From: Leptospira sp. GIMC2001
GTDB lineage: Bacteria > Spirochaetota > Leptospiria > Leptospirales > Leptospiraceae
Assembly: GCF_028462125.1 (NCBI RefSeq)
Contig: NZ_CP115468.1
Location: 1,714,097-1,778,096 of the forward strand
Reading direction: 5' to 3'
Length of the DNA stretch: 64,000 nucleotides
A program made the position numbers and the translations under genes. Below the pieces are notes generated by a model that did no database searches, had not been told where the DNA came from, and saw nothing but the letters and a program-made list of their open reading frames with translations. Position 1 is the stretch's first letter; every line of letters starts with the position of its first letter. Below, in pieces: positions 19,400-28,521 of the stretch.

Positions 19400-19577
19400 C
19401 GTCTAACGAGGAGAGTTCTCGCCGTTCGGGGGTAGCTGAGTCTTCATCGGAGACTTTAGCGTTGGCACGAGATTGAGCGATTGCGAAGAAACAATCGTAG
19501 TGACACCAGAATGGGTCTGAAGGTTCTCTGCACTCGGATCAAAGGAGCGAGGACGTTCTGAGCACGCGGATTTAGCA
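19400..19577 (-). repeat. Array site 2 (class A)
   Basis: Left core TCTAACGAGGAG, right core GGATTTAGC. Internal hairpins GTCTTC...GGAGAC and GATTG...CAATC are kept. It ends the DUF6602 cassette. Confidence 0.85.
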
Positions 19578-19592
19578 GTAGTTTTTCTTTAA

Positions 19593-20339
19593 TCAAAAAT
19601 TTCGAACACGGTTAAGTTCCTTATTTGCTGCATACCAAATTGATTCATTTTCACTAATTGATTTGTCTGCTAATATATCAATCAGATTAGAAATAAAAAA
19701 AGGAAAAGACAAGTCATCTAGTTTATAAATTGAATGAGGTTTGGCTTCATTGATCCAAGTTTTAATAAACCAGTCTTTATTAAGGGACACATGATTTACT
19801 AAAAAATTATGATAATTTGGATCGCTAATGAAATCTGTATTACTAGCTTTATATTTTTGTTGCAAGGTATCCAAATTAAAATCATTACCATATCCTTCAT
19901 AAGAAAATACTCCGTTGAAGAATAAGTGTTCTTTGTCATCCTTTCCTGAAAATATAAAATTTCCATTTTCGTTTGCTTGTTTTAAGACGCTAGTTAGTCC
20001 TTGATTTTGAATATTTGCCTTAACTTCAATAATTCCTCGTACAGCGTCCGGAGTTAAAATTACAAAGTCACCTTCTTTAAATAAAACTGGGCTAGAGTTA
20101 TCATATATTATTAAATCAATTTGTCGAGAAGAGGCATGCTCACTACTATCTGTATTTTGTTTAATAACAAAACCTGTCCCAATTATATATTTTTCTGGGA
20201 GGAATCGTTTGATTACATTTTTTAAAACAGCTTCTTTGTGGCGTCCGTCTTCACCCCAATGTTTGATCAAATATCTAACCTTATTTGTTAAGGCTAAAAG
20301 CTCCTTTGTTGTTGTCTTATGATACTCAATTAAACTCAT
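19593..20339 (-). CDS. DUF6602 protein, putative PD-(D/E)XK nuclease
   Basis: 248 aa. Residues 55-110 hold FVIKQ, then RQIDLIIYD and GIIEVKA, matching the E/D-(D)-EXK core of restriction-type nucleases and of DUF6602 proteins. The rest is helical. As a single-gene cassette it may be a solitary DNA-targeting enzyme, possibly antiviral. The cassette ends match (AAAAATTACCGCTAA on the right against AAAAACTACTGCTAA from the left). Confidence 0.65.
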   Translation of the reverse strand: MSLIEYHKTTTKELLALTNKVRYLIKHWGEDGRHKEAVLKNVIKRFLPEKYIIGTGFVIKQNTDSSEHASSRQIDLIIYDNSSPVLFKEGDFVILTPDAVRGIIEVKANIQNQGLTSVLKQANENGNFIFSGKDDKEHLFFNGVFSYEGYGNDFNLDTLQQKYKASNTDFISDPNYHNFLVNHVSLNKDWFIKTWINEAKPHSIYKLDDLSFPFFISNLIDILADKSISENESIWYAANKELNRVRNF

Positions 20340-20416
20340 ATTTTTATATTTATTACGATTATTTTTCGTTTTTCATTTTACTATATCTTGATTGAAAAGG
20401 TCGTTTTAAAAATTAC

Positions 20417-20606
20417 CGCTAACGAGGAGTATACTCGCCCTTCGAGATAGCTGAATCACCGAAGGAAATGTTAGCTTTGGCACGAGATTGCGACGGTGCT
20501 TAGTGAAGAAAGCAGAGTAATCGCAGTGACACCCGAATGAGTCTGAAGCTCCTCAGCTTTAAAGACAAAAGGAGCGAAGATATTTCCTAGCACGTGGAGT
20601 TATTCG
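20417..20606 (-). repeat. Array site 3 (class A)
   Basis: Left core GCTAACGAGGAG, right core GGAGTTATTCG. L-arm ATACTCG instead of GTGCTCG. It ends the cassette that contains IS copy 2. Confidence 0.9.
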
Positions 20607-20754
20607 TCGTGCATTTAATATTTAGTTCCAAATTTTTGAATTCGTGATGATATCTACTTCTTTTTGGGATGTTTGTAAATAAAAAAAATTGATTTCTGTT
20701 GATGAATTTTTTGATTCTTTGATTTGGATATGTTGTTCTTTTGAAGTTTTAAAT

Positions 20755-22132
20755 GAGCTAGACTCAAAAACCGTTAGGAATTGAAAAAAGCGGAACCCGT
20801 CCATAATATAGTTTTGGACAACAAAATCATAAAGGGGTTCCACCAATGAAAAATAAAAACACAACCACATCGAATAGTCAATCGAATATTGATAGTTTTC
20901 GATCTTTTTTAAAATCAAACATAGAAACTGAAATCCGAAAAAAATCCTTAGAATTTATCCAAGAGATCATGGAAGAGGAAATCGAAGCCCTATGCGGAAA
21001 AAGATTTAGCCGTAAAGTAGAAGAAAGTCTAGCATATCGTGCAGGTTCAGAGAATGTTTTTGTTCCAATATTGGGTCAGAAACATAAAATCAAAAAACCA
21101 AGAGTCAGAAAATCTGGACAAGAAGTTTTACTAGAAAGCTATGCAAATTTAAAATCCGAAGCAGATCTTGGAGAAATTGTTTTCAAACTGATGGTATCTG
21201 GTCTAACGACACGGCGATTTAGAGAATGCTTGAAAGATGTATCTGAGCAACTTGGAGTTTCAAAATCAAAGATATCCAGAGAATTTGTAAATGCTTCTAG
21301 AGCACATTTTAACAAACTGAATACGAGAAAATTTCCAGGCAAAGAATTCTTTTCCATTTTCATTGATGGTATTCATGTAGCGGATGAAGTGATAGTAGTT
21401 GTATTAGGTGTAGATAAAGAAGGACACAAGCATTTTTTGTCGGTGGTACAAGGCTCAAGTGAACATTCTGAAATAGTATTATCTGCTTTAAGGAAACTAC
21501 AAGATCGTGAAATTTCACTTACTGAACGGGTTTTGGTTGTCTCAGATGGTTCAAAAGGAATTGAGAAAGGCATTAAGCAATACTTTGGTGAAAACTATGA
21601 TCACCAAAGGTGTATTTTACATAAAATGAGAAATATAAAAGCGTGCTTGCCCAAAGAATATCATGATGAATTTCAAATTGAATATAAAGCAATTTTCAAT
21701 TTGAATGAATACTCGAAGGCTAAAGAATCTTTGAAAGCAATGGAACATTGGTTAGGGAATATCAGTGAAACAGCTAAGATGAGTCTGTTAGAAGGTCAAG
21801 ACAATCTATTGACTTGTCATAGAATCCAATTACCAATCGAAATTCGAAAAACATTTCAATCAACGAATCCCATTGATTCAGCCTTTTCACATCCAAGATT
21901 TCAAATGAACCGAGTAAAAAGGTGGCGTAAAAATCGAGACATGACAACACGATGGACAGCAGCTCTCCTATATGCACAAGAGCTTCATTTCAGAAAAGTA
22001 AAAGGATACAAAGAAATAGAAAAATTTCTATCCAATTATTTAGCCAATAAAAAAGTAATTGAAGAAAACTTTACAGAGATGAATATATCTTTATCCGCCT
22101 AATTGATTTCTAACGGTTTTTGGGACAATCTC
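20755..22132 (+). mobile_element. IS256-family insertion sequence, copy 2
   Basis: 1378 bp with the same terminal repeats as copy 1; 9-bp duplication GTTTTAAAT at 20746-20754 and 22133-22141. Confidence 0.95.
20846..22102 (+). CDS. IS256-family transposase (copy 2)
   Basis: 418 aa, same protein as the 15789-17045 product. Confidence 0.95.
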   Translation: MKNKNTTTSNSQSNIDSFRSFLKSNIETEIRKKSLEFIQEIMEEEIEALCGKRFSRKVEESLAYRAGSENVFVPILGQKHKIKKPRVRKSGQEVLLESYANLKSEADLGEIVFKLMVSGLTTRRFRECLKDVSEQLGVSKSKISREFVNASRAHFNKLNTRKFPGKEFFSIFIDGIHVADEVIVVVLGVDKEGHKHFLSVVQGSSEHSEIVLSALRKLQDREISLTERVLVVSDGSKGIEKGIKQYFGENYDHQRCILHKMRNIKACLPKEYHDEFQIEYKAIFNLNEYSKAKESLKAMEHWLGNISETAKMSLLEGQDNLLTCHRIQLPIEIRKTFQSTNPIDSAFSHPRFQMNRVKRWRKNRDMTTRWTAALLYAQELHFRKVKGYKEIEKFLSNYLANKKVIEENFTEMNISLSA

Positions 22133-22466
22133 GTTTTAAATATATTTTTTCTAATTAATATCAATTCAAGTTTTAAAAATAATTCTACTATTTTTGATGA
22201 GTTTTGAACAGAAAGACAGCAATTTTTAAATTTTGAACATTGCATATTAGCTAATTCTTCATCTTTTTTATCAAAAAAATCATTAGTGTGAAAGACAAAG
22301 AATACTCTAAAATCCTGAAAATAGTCATTTAATATTATTATTTTGGCTATTAAGATTTTTTTACCATCTCTATCTAATACTTCTTCATCAAGGATTTCAC
22401 TGCAGTTTATACTTTTGCTGTTTAAGAATTCTTTAGTCTGGTCTGGATTTAAGTCTGTTTTTAAGG

Positions 22467-22727
22467 CTATTCAACAAAACGACACTTAGATTGATTACAA
22501 TTCGGTGCAGGAATGTCTTTCGGATAGTTAACAATTTCTACATAGGAATTTTTCATCCATAACATTCCGCTTTTAAAAAATCCAAAATTAGATAATGGAA
22601 ATCCTAGTCGTAAATTATATTCTTCCTGAATTAAATTAAATGTGTCATCAGGTGAATCAGAAAACAATAGAAAATGATGAATGTATATATTCATATTTAA
22701 CTTTAACGGTGGAACAGAAAAAACCAA
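22467..22727 (-). CDS. Hypothetical protein or 5' fragment of the interrupted gene
   Basis: 86 aa (MVFSVPPLKLNMNIYIHHFL at the start). It ends 14 bp into the next fragment in another frame and lies in the same cassette, so it may be the frameshifted N-terminal half of the interrupted gene. No domain recognised. Confidence 0.4.
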   Translation of the reverse strand: MVFSVPPLKLNMNIYIHHFLLFSDSPDDTFNLIQEEYNLRLGFPLSNFGFFKSGMLWMKNSYVEIVNYPKDIPAPNCNQSKCRFVE

Positions 22728-22830
22728 TTCTCCAGTTTATAACAACCTTAAATCCTATGTTTTATAGTGTTTTTGTGGGGGTCAAAAACGTAATTTATGG
22801 ATTTTTTAGAAGATCTCATTTATTGCATTA

Positions 22831-23010
22831 CGAATAACGATGAGCTATCTAGCCGTTCGGGATAGCTGAATCACCGAAGGAGACGTTAACGTTGATACGA
22901 GATTACGACGGTGCTTAGTGAAGAGCGCAGGGCAAACGCTATGACACCCGAATGGGTCTGAAGCTCCTCTACTTTAAAGACAAAGGTGTATCCGAACACG
23001 CGGAATTCAA
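22831..23010 (-). repeat. Array site 4 (class A)
   Basis: Left core CGAATAACGATGAGC, right core mutated to GGAATTCAAC. The stop codon of the next gene lies inside the site's right end. Confidence 0.85.
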
Positions 23011-23684
23011 CGCGGTTCCAAAGAAATCTCCGTGAGATTATCTTCCATATCTTTTTCGAAAATCACTAATTTTCCATTTTTTCTAATAAATTTATAGCTG
23101 CTTTCATAAAGAGTTCCAGTGTATAGAGGTTCCAAAACCTGATTATTTGATAATGGAAGAATAGCTAATGATTCAGTATCACAACAACCACCGTGAAGAA
23201 GAATGAATTTTCCTTTCTTATCTTTTAATTCTTCAATTAGTATTTTTTGTCCTTTGTAGGGAAGATTACCACCTTCAAGCTCAAATAGAAACCATAGTCC
23301 ATTTTTCTTAATCCATAAATGATCTTCTTTGATAATCTCCCCCGCAGAATCAAAATCATAAGTTTTGATTATAGCTAGAGATTCATTAAGTTTCCTAATT
23401 TTTAATCTCTTACTTGTATTTTTAATAAAATCAATTAATAAATCTTTGTCAGTTTTTGAGTATAAATCTTCTGGTTCAGCTACTCCAGTTAGTATTTCTT
23501 TTTGATAATAAAAAGAAGCTTTATTTACGAGATCGGATGAATTACCTTTTTGTAAATCGGTTTCCTTAATATATTTTCTAATCCAAGTAATTCTTTCTTT
23601 TTTATCTATTTTATGAGTTTCTTTATCATCGCAACTTATAGTATAAAAAATTAATGTAAATATAAAAATTGAAATAGTTTTCAT
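23007..23684 (-). CDS. Lipoprotein of unknown function
   Basis: 225 aa. Signal peptide MKTISIFIFTLIFYTISC with lipobox ISC. The mature part has a GGCC segment (residues about 165-170) and many lysine and leucine residues, no family recognised. Its TGA overlaps the edge of site 4. A single-gene cassette with its own start just after site 5. Confidence 0.7.
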   Translation of the reverse strand: MKTISIFIFTLIFYTISCDDKETHKIDKKERITWIRKYIKETDLQKGNSSDLVNKASFYYQKEILTGVAEPEDLYSKTDKDLLIDFIKNTSKRLKIRKLNESLAIIKTYDFDSAGEIIKEDHLWIKKNGLWFLFELEGGNLPYKGQKILIEELKDKKGKFILLHGGCCDTESLAILPLSNNQVLEPLYTGTLYESSYKFIRKNGKLVIFEKDMEDNLTEISLEPR

Positions 23685-23721
23685 TACTTAAATTTCCTTT
23701 TGGATTAAAATTGTTGAATTC

Positions 23722-23878
23722 TGAATAACGAATGAGCTGCCTACGTTCCTAGTGGCTGAGCCTCCAGAGGAGGGGTTAGAGTCTGCAGGTCTTCTTGTCA
23801 TTCAAGAATCGTAACGAAGAGGAATGTAGCGAAGATTGAGCCAGTATTCCGGTGATTAGGTGAGCGAAAGTTAGTTGA
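23722..23878 (-). repeat. Array site 5 (class C, divergent)
   Basis: Left core GAATAACGAATGAGC, right core GAGCGAAAGTTAG. Arms GTTCCT/GAGGAA pair; hairpins CCTCCAGAGGAGG and TTCTTGTCATTCAAGAA. Confidence 0.8.
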
Positions 23879-23964
23879 AGTTCAGCCAATTATTTGAAAG
23901 GCCAGAGACTTCGCTTTTTAACAACATTTTTCCTTTTCGAATCGATCACGGGGCTGATATTATT

Positions 23965-24627
23965 TTAGGCAAATTTGTCAGTTAGGGCATTGGTGCCGTA
24001 ATCAAGCTTGTACTGCATTTCTTCAGCGTAAAGAGGAAGCATTAGGTAATAATGTAGTTTATCCCCGGAAGGAGTTGTGCTTTCAGAGAATTCTTCAGGA
24101 AAGATGAATGGGTTGAGAAGTATCCATCCTGACAGCTTGGTGCTTGAATCGAACGGTTGTGGTGGGTCACCGTTTGGAATAGTATGTCCGAAAGAAATCC
24201 ATGTCTTGTAGTCGTGTGGAAATCGAGCCAAGGCTTTCAGCGATCGGATTGGCCAATAATTCTTCTCCTCCTCAAAAGCTTCCTGGCTCAAAGGCCAGTC
24301 TGGCGGTAGAGCAAGGACAAGTTCGCCATATTGCAAGTGCTCAGCTCCCTCTGGAGTATTCATCGGTCTTGAACTCATTCCACAGGATATTAATGTGTTG
24401 AATGGAAACTCTTCGGATGGTGGACAGAAAAGAACATCGAGGTGTACCTTATCTGATATAAGTTCATGGTACACATTTTCGATTCGTCCGATATGTGATT
24501 CAACATGCCTTTCAATCGACTCGATTATCTCTTCATTTCCGACTGTCGGTTCAAACTCGCTTTCTTGTGCTTTGTGGCGGTAGATTGGGTTCCCTGCCTG
24601 TGAATAGTCATCTGGTTCTTGTGACAT
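23965..24627 (-). CDS. SUFU-domain protein
   Basis: 220 aa. Residues 30-215 fit the bacterial suppressor-of-fused (SUFU) domain: YHELISDKVHLDVLF, SCGMSSRPMN, ELVLALPPDWPL. In bacteria such proteins often occur as immunity or polymorphic-toxin-linked proteins. G+C is clearly higher than in neighbours, which points to recent acquisition. The cassette ends match: GCTGAATTTTGCCTAAC against GCTGAACTTCAACTAAC. Confidence 0.75.
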   Translation of the reverse strand: MSQEPDDYSQAGNPIYRHKAQESEFEPTVGNEEIIESIERHVESHIGRIENVYHELISDKVHLDVLFCPPSEEFPFNTLISCGMSSRPMNTPEGAEHLQYGELVLALPPDWPLSQEAFEEEKNYWPIRSLKALARFPHDYKTWISFGHTIPNGDPPQPFDSSTKLSGWILLNPFIFPEEFSESTTPSGDKLHYYLMLPLYAEEMQYKLDYGTNALTDKFA

Positions 24628-24660
24628 TGTTTTTCTCCTAGAGTTACTTAGCTGAATTTT

Positions 24661-24816
24661 GCCTAACGAGGAGTTTGCTCGCCGTTCGGGGTAGTTGAGT
24701 CTTCAAAGGAGACTTTAGCTTTGGCATGCAATCTTGCAATTGCAAGAATTGTGACAGGATTTATCTTTCAAAGATCAAGTCTGCTTTACTGGCAAAGAGT
24801 ATTGTCATTGTTAAGC
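24661..24816 (-). repeat. Array site 6 (class A/D hybrid)
   Basis: Left half is class A (GAGGAGTTTGCTCGCCG), right half class D (GACAGGATTTATCTTTC... ending GTTAAGC). The arms of the two halves therefore do not pair well. It looks like a product of recombination between two site classes. Confidence 0.75.
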
Positions 24817-24941
24817 GTAATTGGAAATGGTTAATCTATTTTTTTCTGTTCAATTGAAACTAAAAAAGTATAGAGATTAAATTCTATCTAAATTTCTTAA
24901 TTTTATTTGAATGCTAAAATTAAAAGGAAAAAGCCAACCAT

Positions 24942-25232
24942 CTAGTTATCAGAATTTAATACATCTATTAATTTAAAAGATTCTGGAATGAGATGCTTAA
25001 ATTTAGCGATAGTAATCAGGAATTCATAGTGGAACCAGAAATAGTAAAATATCAGAAAAAAATTTAAAGGGATTGAAAAGAATAAATTAAGATTTAGGAT
25101 TTCTAAATTGTTTTGCTTAAAAAAAAATCCAAAAGTTGGAATGATAGAAAAAATTATTGTGTAAAAATCGAAAATTAAAATAGAAATCAGAAATATATGG
25201 ATAGTCCAATGTGGTTTGATAAAAATCTCCAT
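24942..25232 (-). CDS. Small membrane protein, probably 5' truncated
   Basis: 96 aa with two or three hydrophobic segments (IHIFLISILIFDFYTIIFS, then LNLFFSIPLNFFLIFYYFW). The minus-strand frame upstream to 25345 stays open without an ATG, and a further piece (IVEWIPIRFFSFSNSV) continues in another frame, so the original gene probably began near 25420 and is frameshifted. No family recognised. Confidence 0.5.
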   Translation of the reverse strand: MEIFIKPHWTIHIFLISILIFDFYTIIFSIIPTFGFFFKQNNLEILNLNLFFSIPLNFFLIFYYFWFHYEFLITIAKFKHLIPESFKLIDVLNSDN

Positions 25233-25514
25233 TTCTAATGGAATAGAATCTTTATTTAAAAATTTTATTTTTAATACTGAATTTGCTCTATTTGAAAATC
25301 TAGAAATTCTTCTTAAAGTAAAAGTATTTCCAAATGAGTATCCTTCAAAAACTGAATTGCTAAAAGAGAAAAATCTAATAGGAATCCATTCTACTATATT
25401 GTTTCTTAAATACTTTTAAAATTGAATAAAATTTATCTCAGCAGTAAATCGAATTAATTTGAAAAATAGTAATTTCTGAATAATTGAGTTCATATAAGAT
25501 TTTATTTCTAATTA

Positions 25515-25627
25515 CCTAAAACGAGGAACGTTCCTGCCGTTCAAGATAGCTGAGTCTCAATATGAGACTTTAGCCTTGGCAAGAGATTGCTGCGGAGTTT
25601 AAATGTTTCCGATCACGCGGAGTCATG
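25515..25627 (-). repeat. Array site 7 (class A, internally deleted)
   Basis: Only about 113 bp: left core CCTAAAACGAGGAACG, hairpin GTCTCAATATGAGAC, then a jump to the right arm TTTCCGATCACGCGGAGTCATG. The GTGAC...CTCCTC block is missing. Confidence 0.75.
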
Positions 25628-25653
25628 CTTAGTGCATTTTCTAAAATAGAATT

Positions 25654-26166
25654 CTATTTTTCTAATTTTTCAACTAAACTGTCAATACTTTCCTCAGGAT
25701 ATCGATTTAATATATAAGGAACTTTTTTATCATCATTAAATTTAAATACATTTGATTTTTTTCTTTCTCTAATCCTATTGTAATAAGGAACAATTTCTTG
25801 ACAATTCCAAACTCCACCAATTTCACCTGTAAGTTGGTTTTTAACTTTTCCATTGTAATTAAAACAAATAATTTTATTCTCCTTGATTTTAAAATGTCCA
25901 ATTACTAGTAATTTATTGTTTGGATACCATAGATAAGTTTTTCCATCTAAACTATTATACTCAATTTGATTTCCATGATGCTCTTCGTCAAAGTGTCTTA
26001 ATGTAACATTTTCAGTTATACTTTTTACCTCATTGTTAGATAGACTTTTGAAAATATGCATATATTTATCAACTATATGTTCATTTCCTAATGAATTTTC
26101 AGAAGTTTTACATGATCCTACGTTAATCGTTACCATAAGAAATAGTATTAAAAATATTATTTTCAT
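25654..26166 (-). CDS. Lipoprotein of unknown function
   Basis: 170 aa. Signal peptide MKIIFLILFLMVTINVGSC with lipobox GSC. The mature part contains YLWYPNNKLLVIGHFK and GGVWNCQE and looks like a beta-rich secreted protein. No family recognised. Confidence 0.65.
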   Translation of the reverse strand: MKIIFLILFLMVTINVGSCKTSENSLGNEHIVDKYMHIFKSLSNNEVKSITENVTLRHFDEEHHGNQIEYNSLDGKTYLWYPNNKLLVIGHFKIKENKIICFNYNGKVKNQLTGEIGGVWNCQEIVPYYNRIRERKKSNVFKFNDDKKVPYILNRYPEESIDSLVEKLEK

Positions 26167-26203
26167 AAATTGTTCCTTTTTTTTAAAAAATGTTTAATGA
26201 ATT

Positions 26204-26287
26204 ACGAATAACGAGGAGTGTGCTCGCCGAATGGGTCTGAAGCTCCTCTACACCGAAATAAAAGGAGCGAGCACGCGGAATTATACG
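26204..26287 (-). repeat. Array site 8 (class A, minimal)
   Basis: About 84 bp: left core CGAATAACGAGGAGTG joins directly to GAATGGGTCTGAAGCTCCTC and the right arm GAGCACGCGGAATTATAC. All central hairpins are gone, while GAGGAG/CTCCTC and the L-arms remain. It shows the smallest form carried by this array. Confidence 0.8.
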
Positions 26288-26298
26288 GAGTTCAACAA

Positions 26299-27069
26299 CT
26301 ATAGCAAACCTGAACTAAGGACAACTTCAATATAGATTTTATTCTTCTTGATTATTGGTTCTTGAATACTAAATCGATAACCAAACTCTTCACCTTCTTT
26401 TTCGATTATCTGCTTTCCTGAATTAAAATCATAGTTTAAATTAAATTGAATATTCTTTTTTTTAAGGTGATAAATTACTTTATTCAAATCAAAATCTTTA
26501 AGATAATAGTCCTTTAGCAAAATAAGACTTTTTGCAGTCAAATGTAGAATGGCACTATTATCGTTTGAAGTTCCATCTAAATCACCTTCGATCGTGATGA
26601 TTTGCGAAAATGTATCGCAGCCATTATTTTTTATGCTGTAATTTACATTTTTGATTTTAAATTTCTCAAAGTAACTGAGATTTTCTCTGTTAAAATGGCT
26701 TAATTTATTAATACCATGAACAGTCTCCCCAGGAATTGATCTTGTGCATGGGTCTAATTCTTTTATAAAAATAGCTTCCTCAGTCAAATAATATGAGAAA
26801 ACCCAGCCAGTATTTTCATTTGAAGTAATTACTTTATAGAAGTATCCTTCAATTTTGGTATTATTTTTGGAATCAATTATAAAAGAATTCTTTGATTTTT
26901 CTCCAGTCCATTTGACTGTTTCGTTTTCCCGTAAAAGTTCAACTATATTTGAACTTAAAGAAGGTTTATCTCTGAGCCGTACTGAAGAGGCATTTATGTA
27001 ATAAACGCTTTCCGCTGCAAGATCCGTAGAAAGAAAGATTATAAACAATATTGCTAGTTTATTGAGCAT
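26299..27069 (-). CDS. Secreted SH3-domain protein
   Basis: I start it at 27069 (MLNKLAILFIIFLSTDLAAES), which gives a signal peptide and avoids overlap with the preceding gene; an ATG at 27129 exists. 256 aa. Residues about 22-105 are a bacterial SH3 domain (SSVRLRDKPSLSSNIVELL ... GWVFSYYL). The C-terminal half is unrecognised. Shares its cassette with the 27101 gene. Confidence 0.75.
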   Translation of the reverse strand: MLNKLAILFIIFLSTDLAAESVYYINASSVRLRDKPSLSSNIVELLRENETVKWTGEKSKNSFIIDSKNNTKIEGYFYKVITSNENTGWVFSYYLTEEAIFIKELDPCTRSIPGETVHGINKLSHFNRENLSYFEKFKIKNVNYSIKNNGCDTFSQIITIEGDLDGTSNDNSAILHLTAKSLILLKDYYLKDFDLNKVIYHLKKKNIQFNLNYDFNSGKQIIEKEGEEFGYRFSIQEPIIKKNKIYIEVVLSSGLL

Positions 27070-27100
27070 ATATTTGTTGAATAATCTTCTTAACCAGATT

Positions 27101-27718
27101 CTAATTATTATCTGAAATTGATTCTTCACTGCAAGGAAATTTATTCAATTCGATCGGATAAGGAGCACAAATTTGTCCTTTTTCATTAATAAAAAATTTA
27201 TAAATGAAATCACCTGATAATGGTTCACCCCAAATAAGATTATGAATTCTATATAATTTACTTTTTCCACATTTTCCATCACCATTTCCACAATTAGGAT
27301 CGTAATGATAAAATGTACCATCCTTTTCAAAAACGTAATTTAAATTCGGCTCCGAATTAATATTAATAAATTTAATTTGCATAGGTAGAGAGAAATCTTT
27401 AAATAATCTTCTATCAAAAGGTGCCAATGCATCTGATGGAATGAATCCAACAGCCGAATTACATATTTCATGTTCATTCTTTATTGAGCAGATACCAGAA
27501 TCTACTTTAGTCCATCCTGATGGAATATTCTTAGTATTTATCTTGGTTTTAATCGTTATAGTGGGATAGAGAATATATATTAACTTCCCATTATTGGAAG
27601 GACTTTCTCTAAATTGAGTATTCTTAATTACGACCAATTCTGAATCCCCATCATGTGCCCTTAGAATCGCAAAAGGAATTACGAGTAAGGTATATAATAG
27701 TAAATGTTGTAATTTCAT
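27101..27718 (-). CDS. Secreted protein with SH3-like N-terminal part
   Basis: 205 aa with signal peptide (MKLQHLLLYTLLVIPFAILRA). Residues 28-100 resemble an SH3b domain (VVIKNTQFRESPSNNGKLI ... VGFIPSDALAP). A CGNGDGKCGKSK loop follows. It is transcribed upstream of the SH3 protein at 26299-27069 in the same cassette and may be a partner. Confidence 0.6.
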   Translation of the reverse strand: MKLQHLLLYTLLVIPFAILRAHDGDSELVVIKNTQFRESPSNNGKLIYILYPTITIKTKINTKNIPSGWTKVDSGICSIKNEHEICNSAVGFIPSDALAPFDRRLFKDFSLPMQIKFININSEPNLNYVFEKDGTFYHYDPNCGNGDGKCGKSKLYRIHNLIWGEPLSGDFIYKFFINEKGQICAPYPIELNKFPCSEESISDNN

Positions 27719-27750
27719 TTTTATTTTCCAAATATTAATCAGGAGTAAGT

Positions 27751-27966
27751 CGAATAACGAGAAGCGTGCTTGTCTTTCGGGATAGCTGAGTCCATCACCA
27801 TTCAGGGAGTCCTCGAGCGTTAAGAATGGTGCTGGACGTTAGCGTTGACACGAGATTGCCTGAGCGAATGCGAAGAAAGCAATCGCAGTGACCTCCGAAT
27901 GGACCGAAGCTCTTCTTCAATCAGGGCAAGGGGAGCGAAGATGTTTCCTGCAAAGCGGAGTTATGA
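27751..27966 (-). repeat. Array site 9 (class A, extended hairpin)
   Basis: Left core CGAATAACGAGAAGCG, right core GGAGTTATGAG. The apical hairpin is enlarged: CATCACCATTC near 27793 pairs with GAATGGTGCTG near 27825. Confidence 0.85.
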
Positions 27967-28521
27967 GCAGTAAGAGTTTCTCTAAACTTGTCCACCAGAA
28001 AAAACTATAGTTTTATTATCTTTAAATTCAAACTTATAAGTTTCAGACGAATTGTTCTCATCATAAAAATCAACAACAAATTTATTATTCGATATTTCAA
28101 AATCTACAAAATTTAATTTTTGATCACATTGTTTATAAAACTCAAATACTTCTTTTATATTTTTTCCCGGGAACTCAGTTGTTGTATATCCTCCACCATA
28201 ATAAATTATAGTTTTTGATACAATATTTTCATCGAAATAATCATCATATTTATCTGTTTCTGACTTATTATCATCAGGTTTAAAGTGTTTCCTTTTTTTA
28301 ATTCTTTTAAACTTATTCAAAAAAATATCTTTATTTCGACAAGAATATTGACCTGCATTATCATTTTGATTAAATGAATATATTTTTGTCAAAAATGGTT
28401 CAAATACCCATCCCAGCATACTATTATATTCTATGTATGCCCATCTACCTTTAATATTATTAATTGTGTATTCCTTACTATCAGATTTAATAAATTTTAA
28501 ACTGGATCTATTTGTTATAGA

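Larger units (their letters stand above)
20622..22480 (-). pseudogene. Unknown gene interrupted by IS256-family copy 2
   Basis: The upstream piece (22480 to 22133) reads LKTDLNPDQTKEFLNSK and continues through FRVFFVFHTNDFFDKK, and the downstream piece (20754 to 20622) continues as FKTSKEQHIQIKES to the stop. IS copy 2 separates them with the duplication GTTTTAAAT. No ATG precedes the upstream piece; a TGA and the end of the 22467-22727 ORF lie there, so the original 5' end may have been frameshifted. Family unknown. Confidence 0.6.

Noticed and set aside
20622..20918. 98-aa protein beginning inside the IS (also at 35704-36141)
   Set aside because: The first half is antisense IS sequence; only the tail belongs to the interrupted gene.
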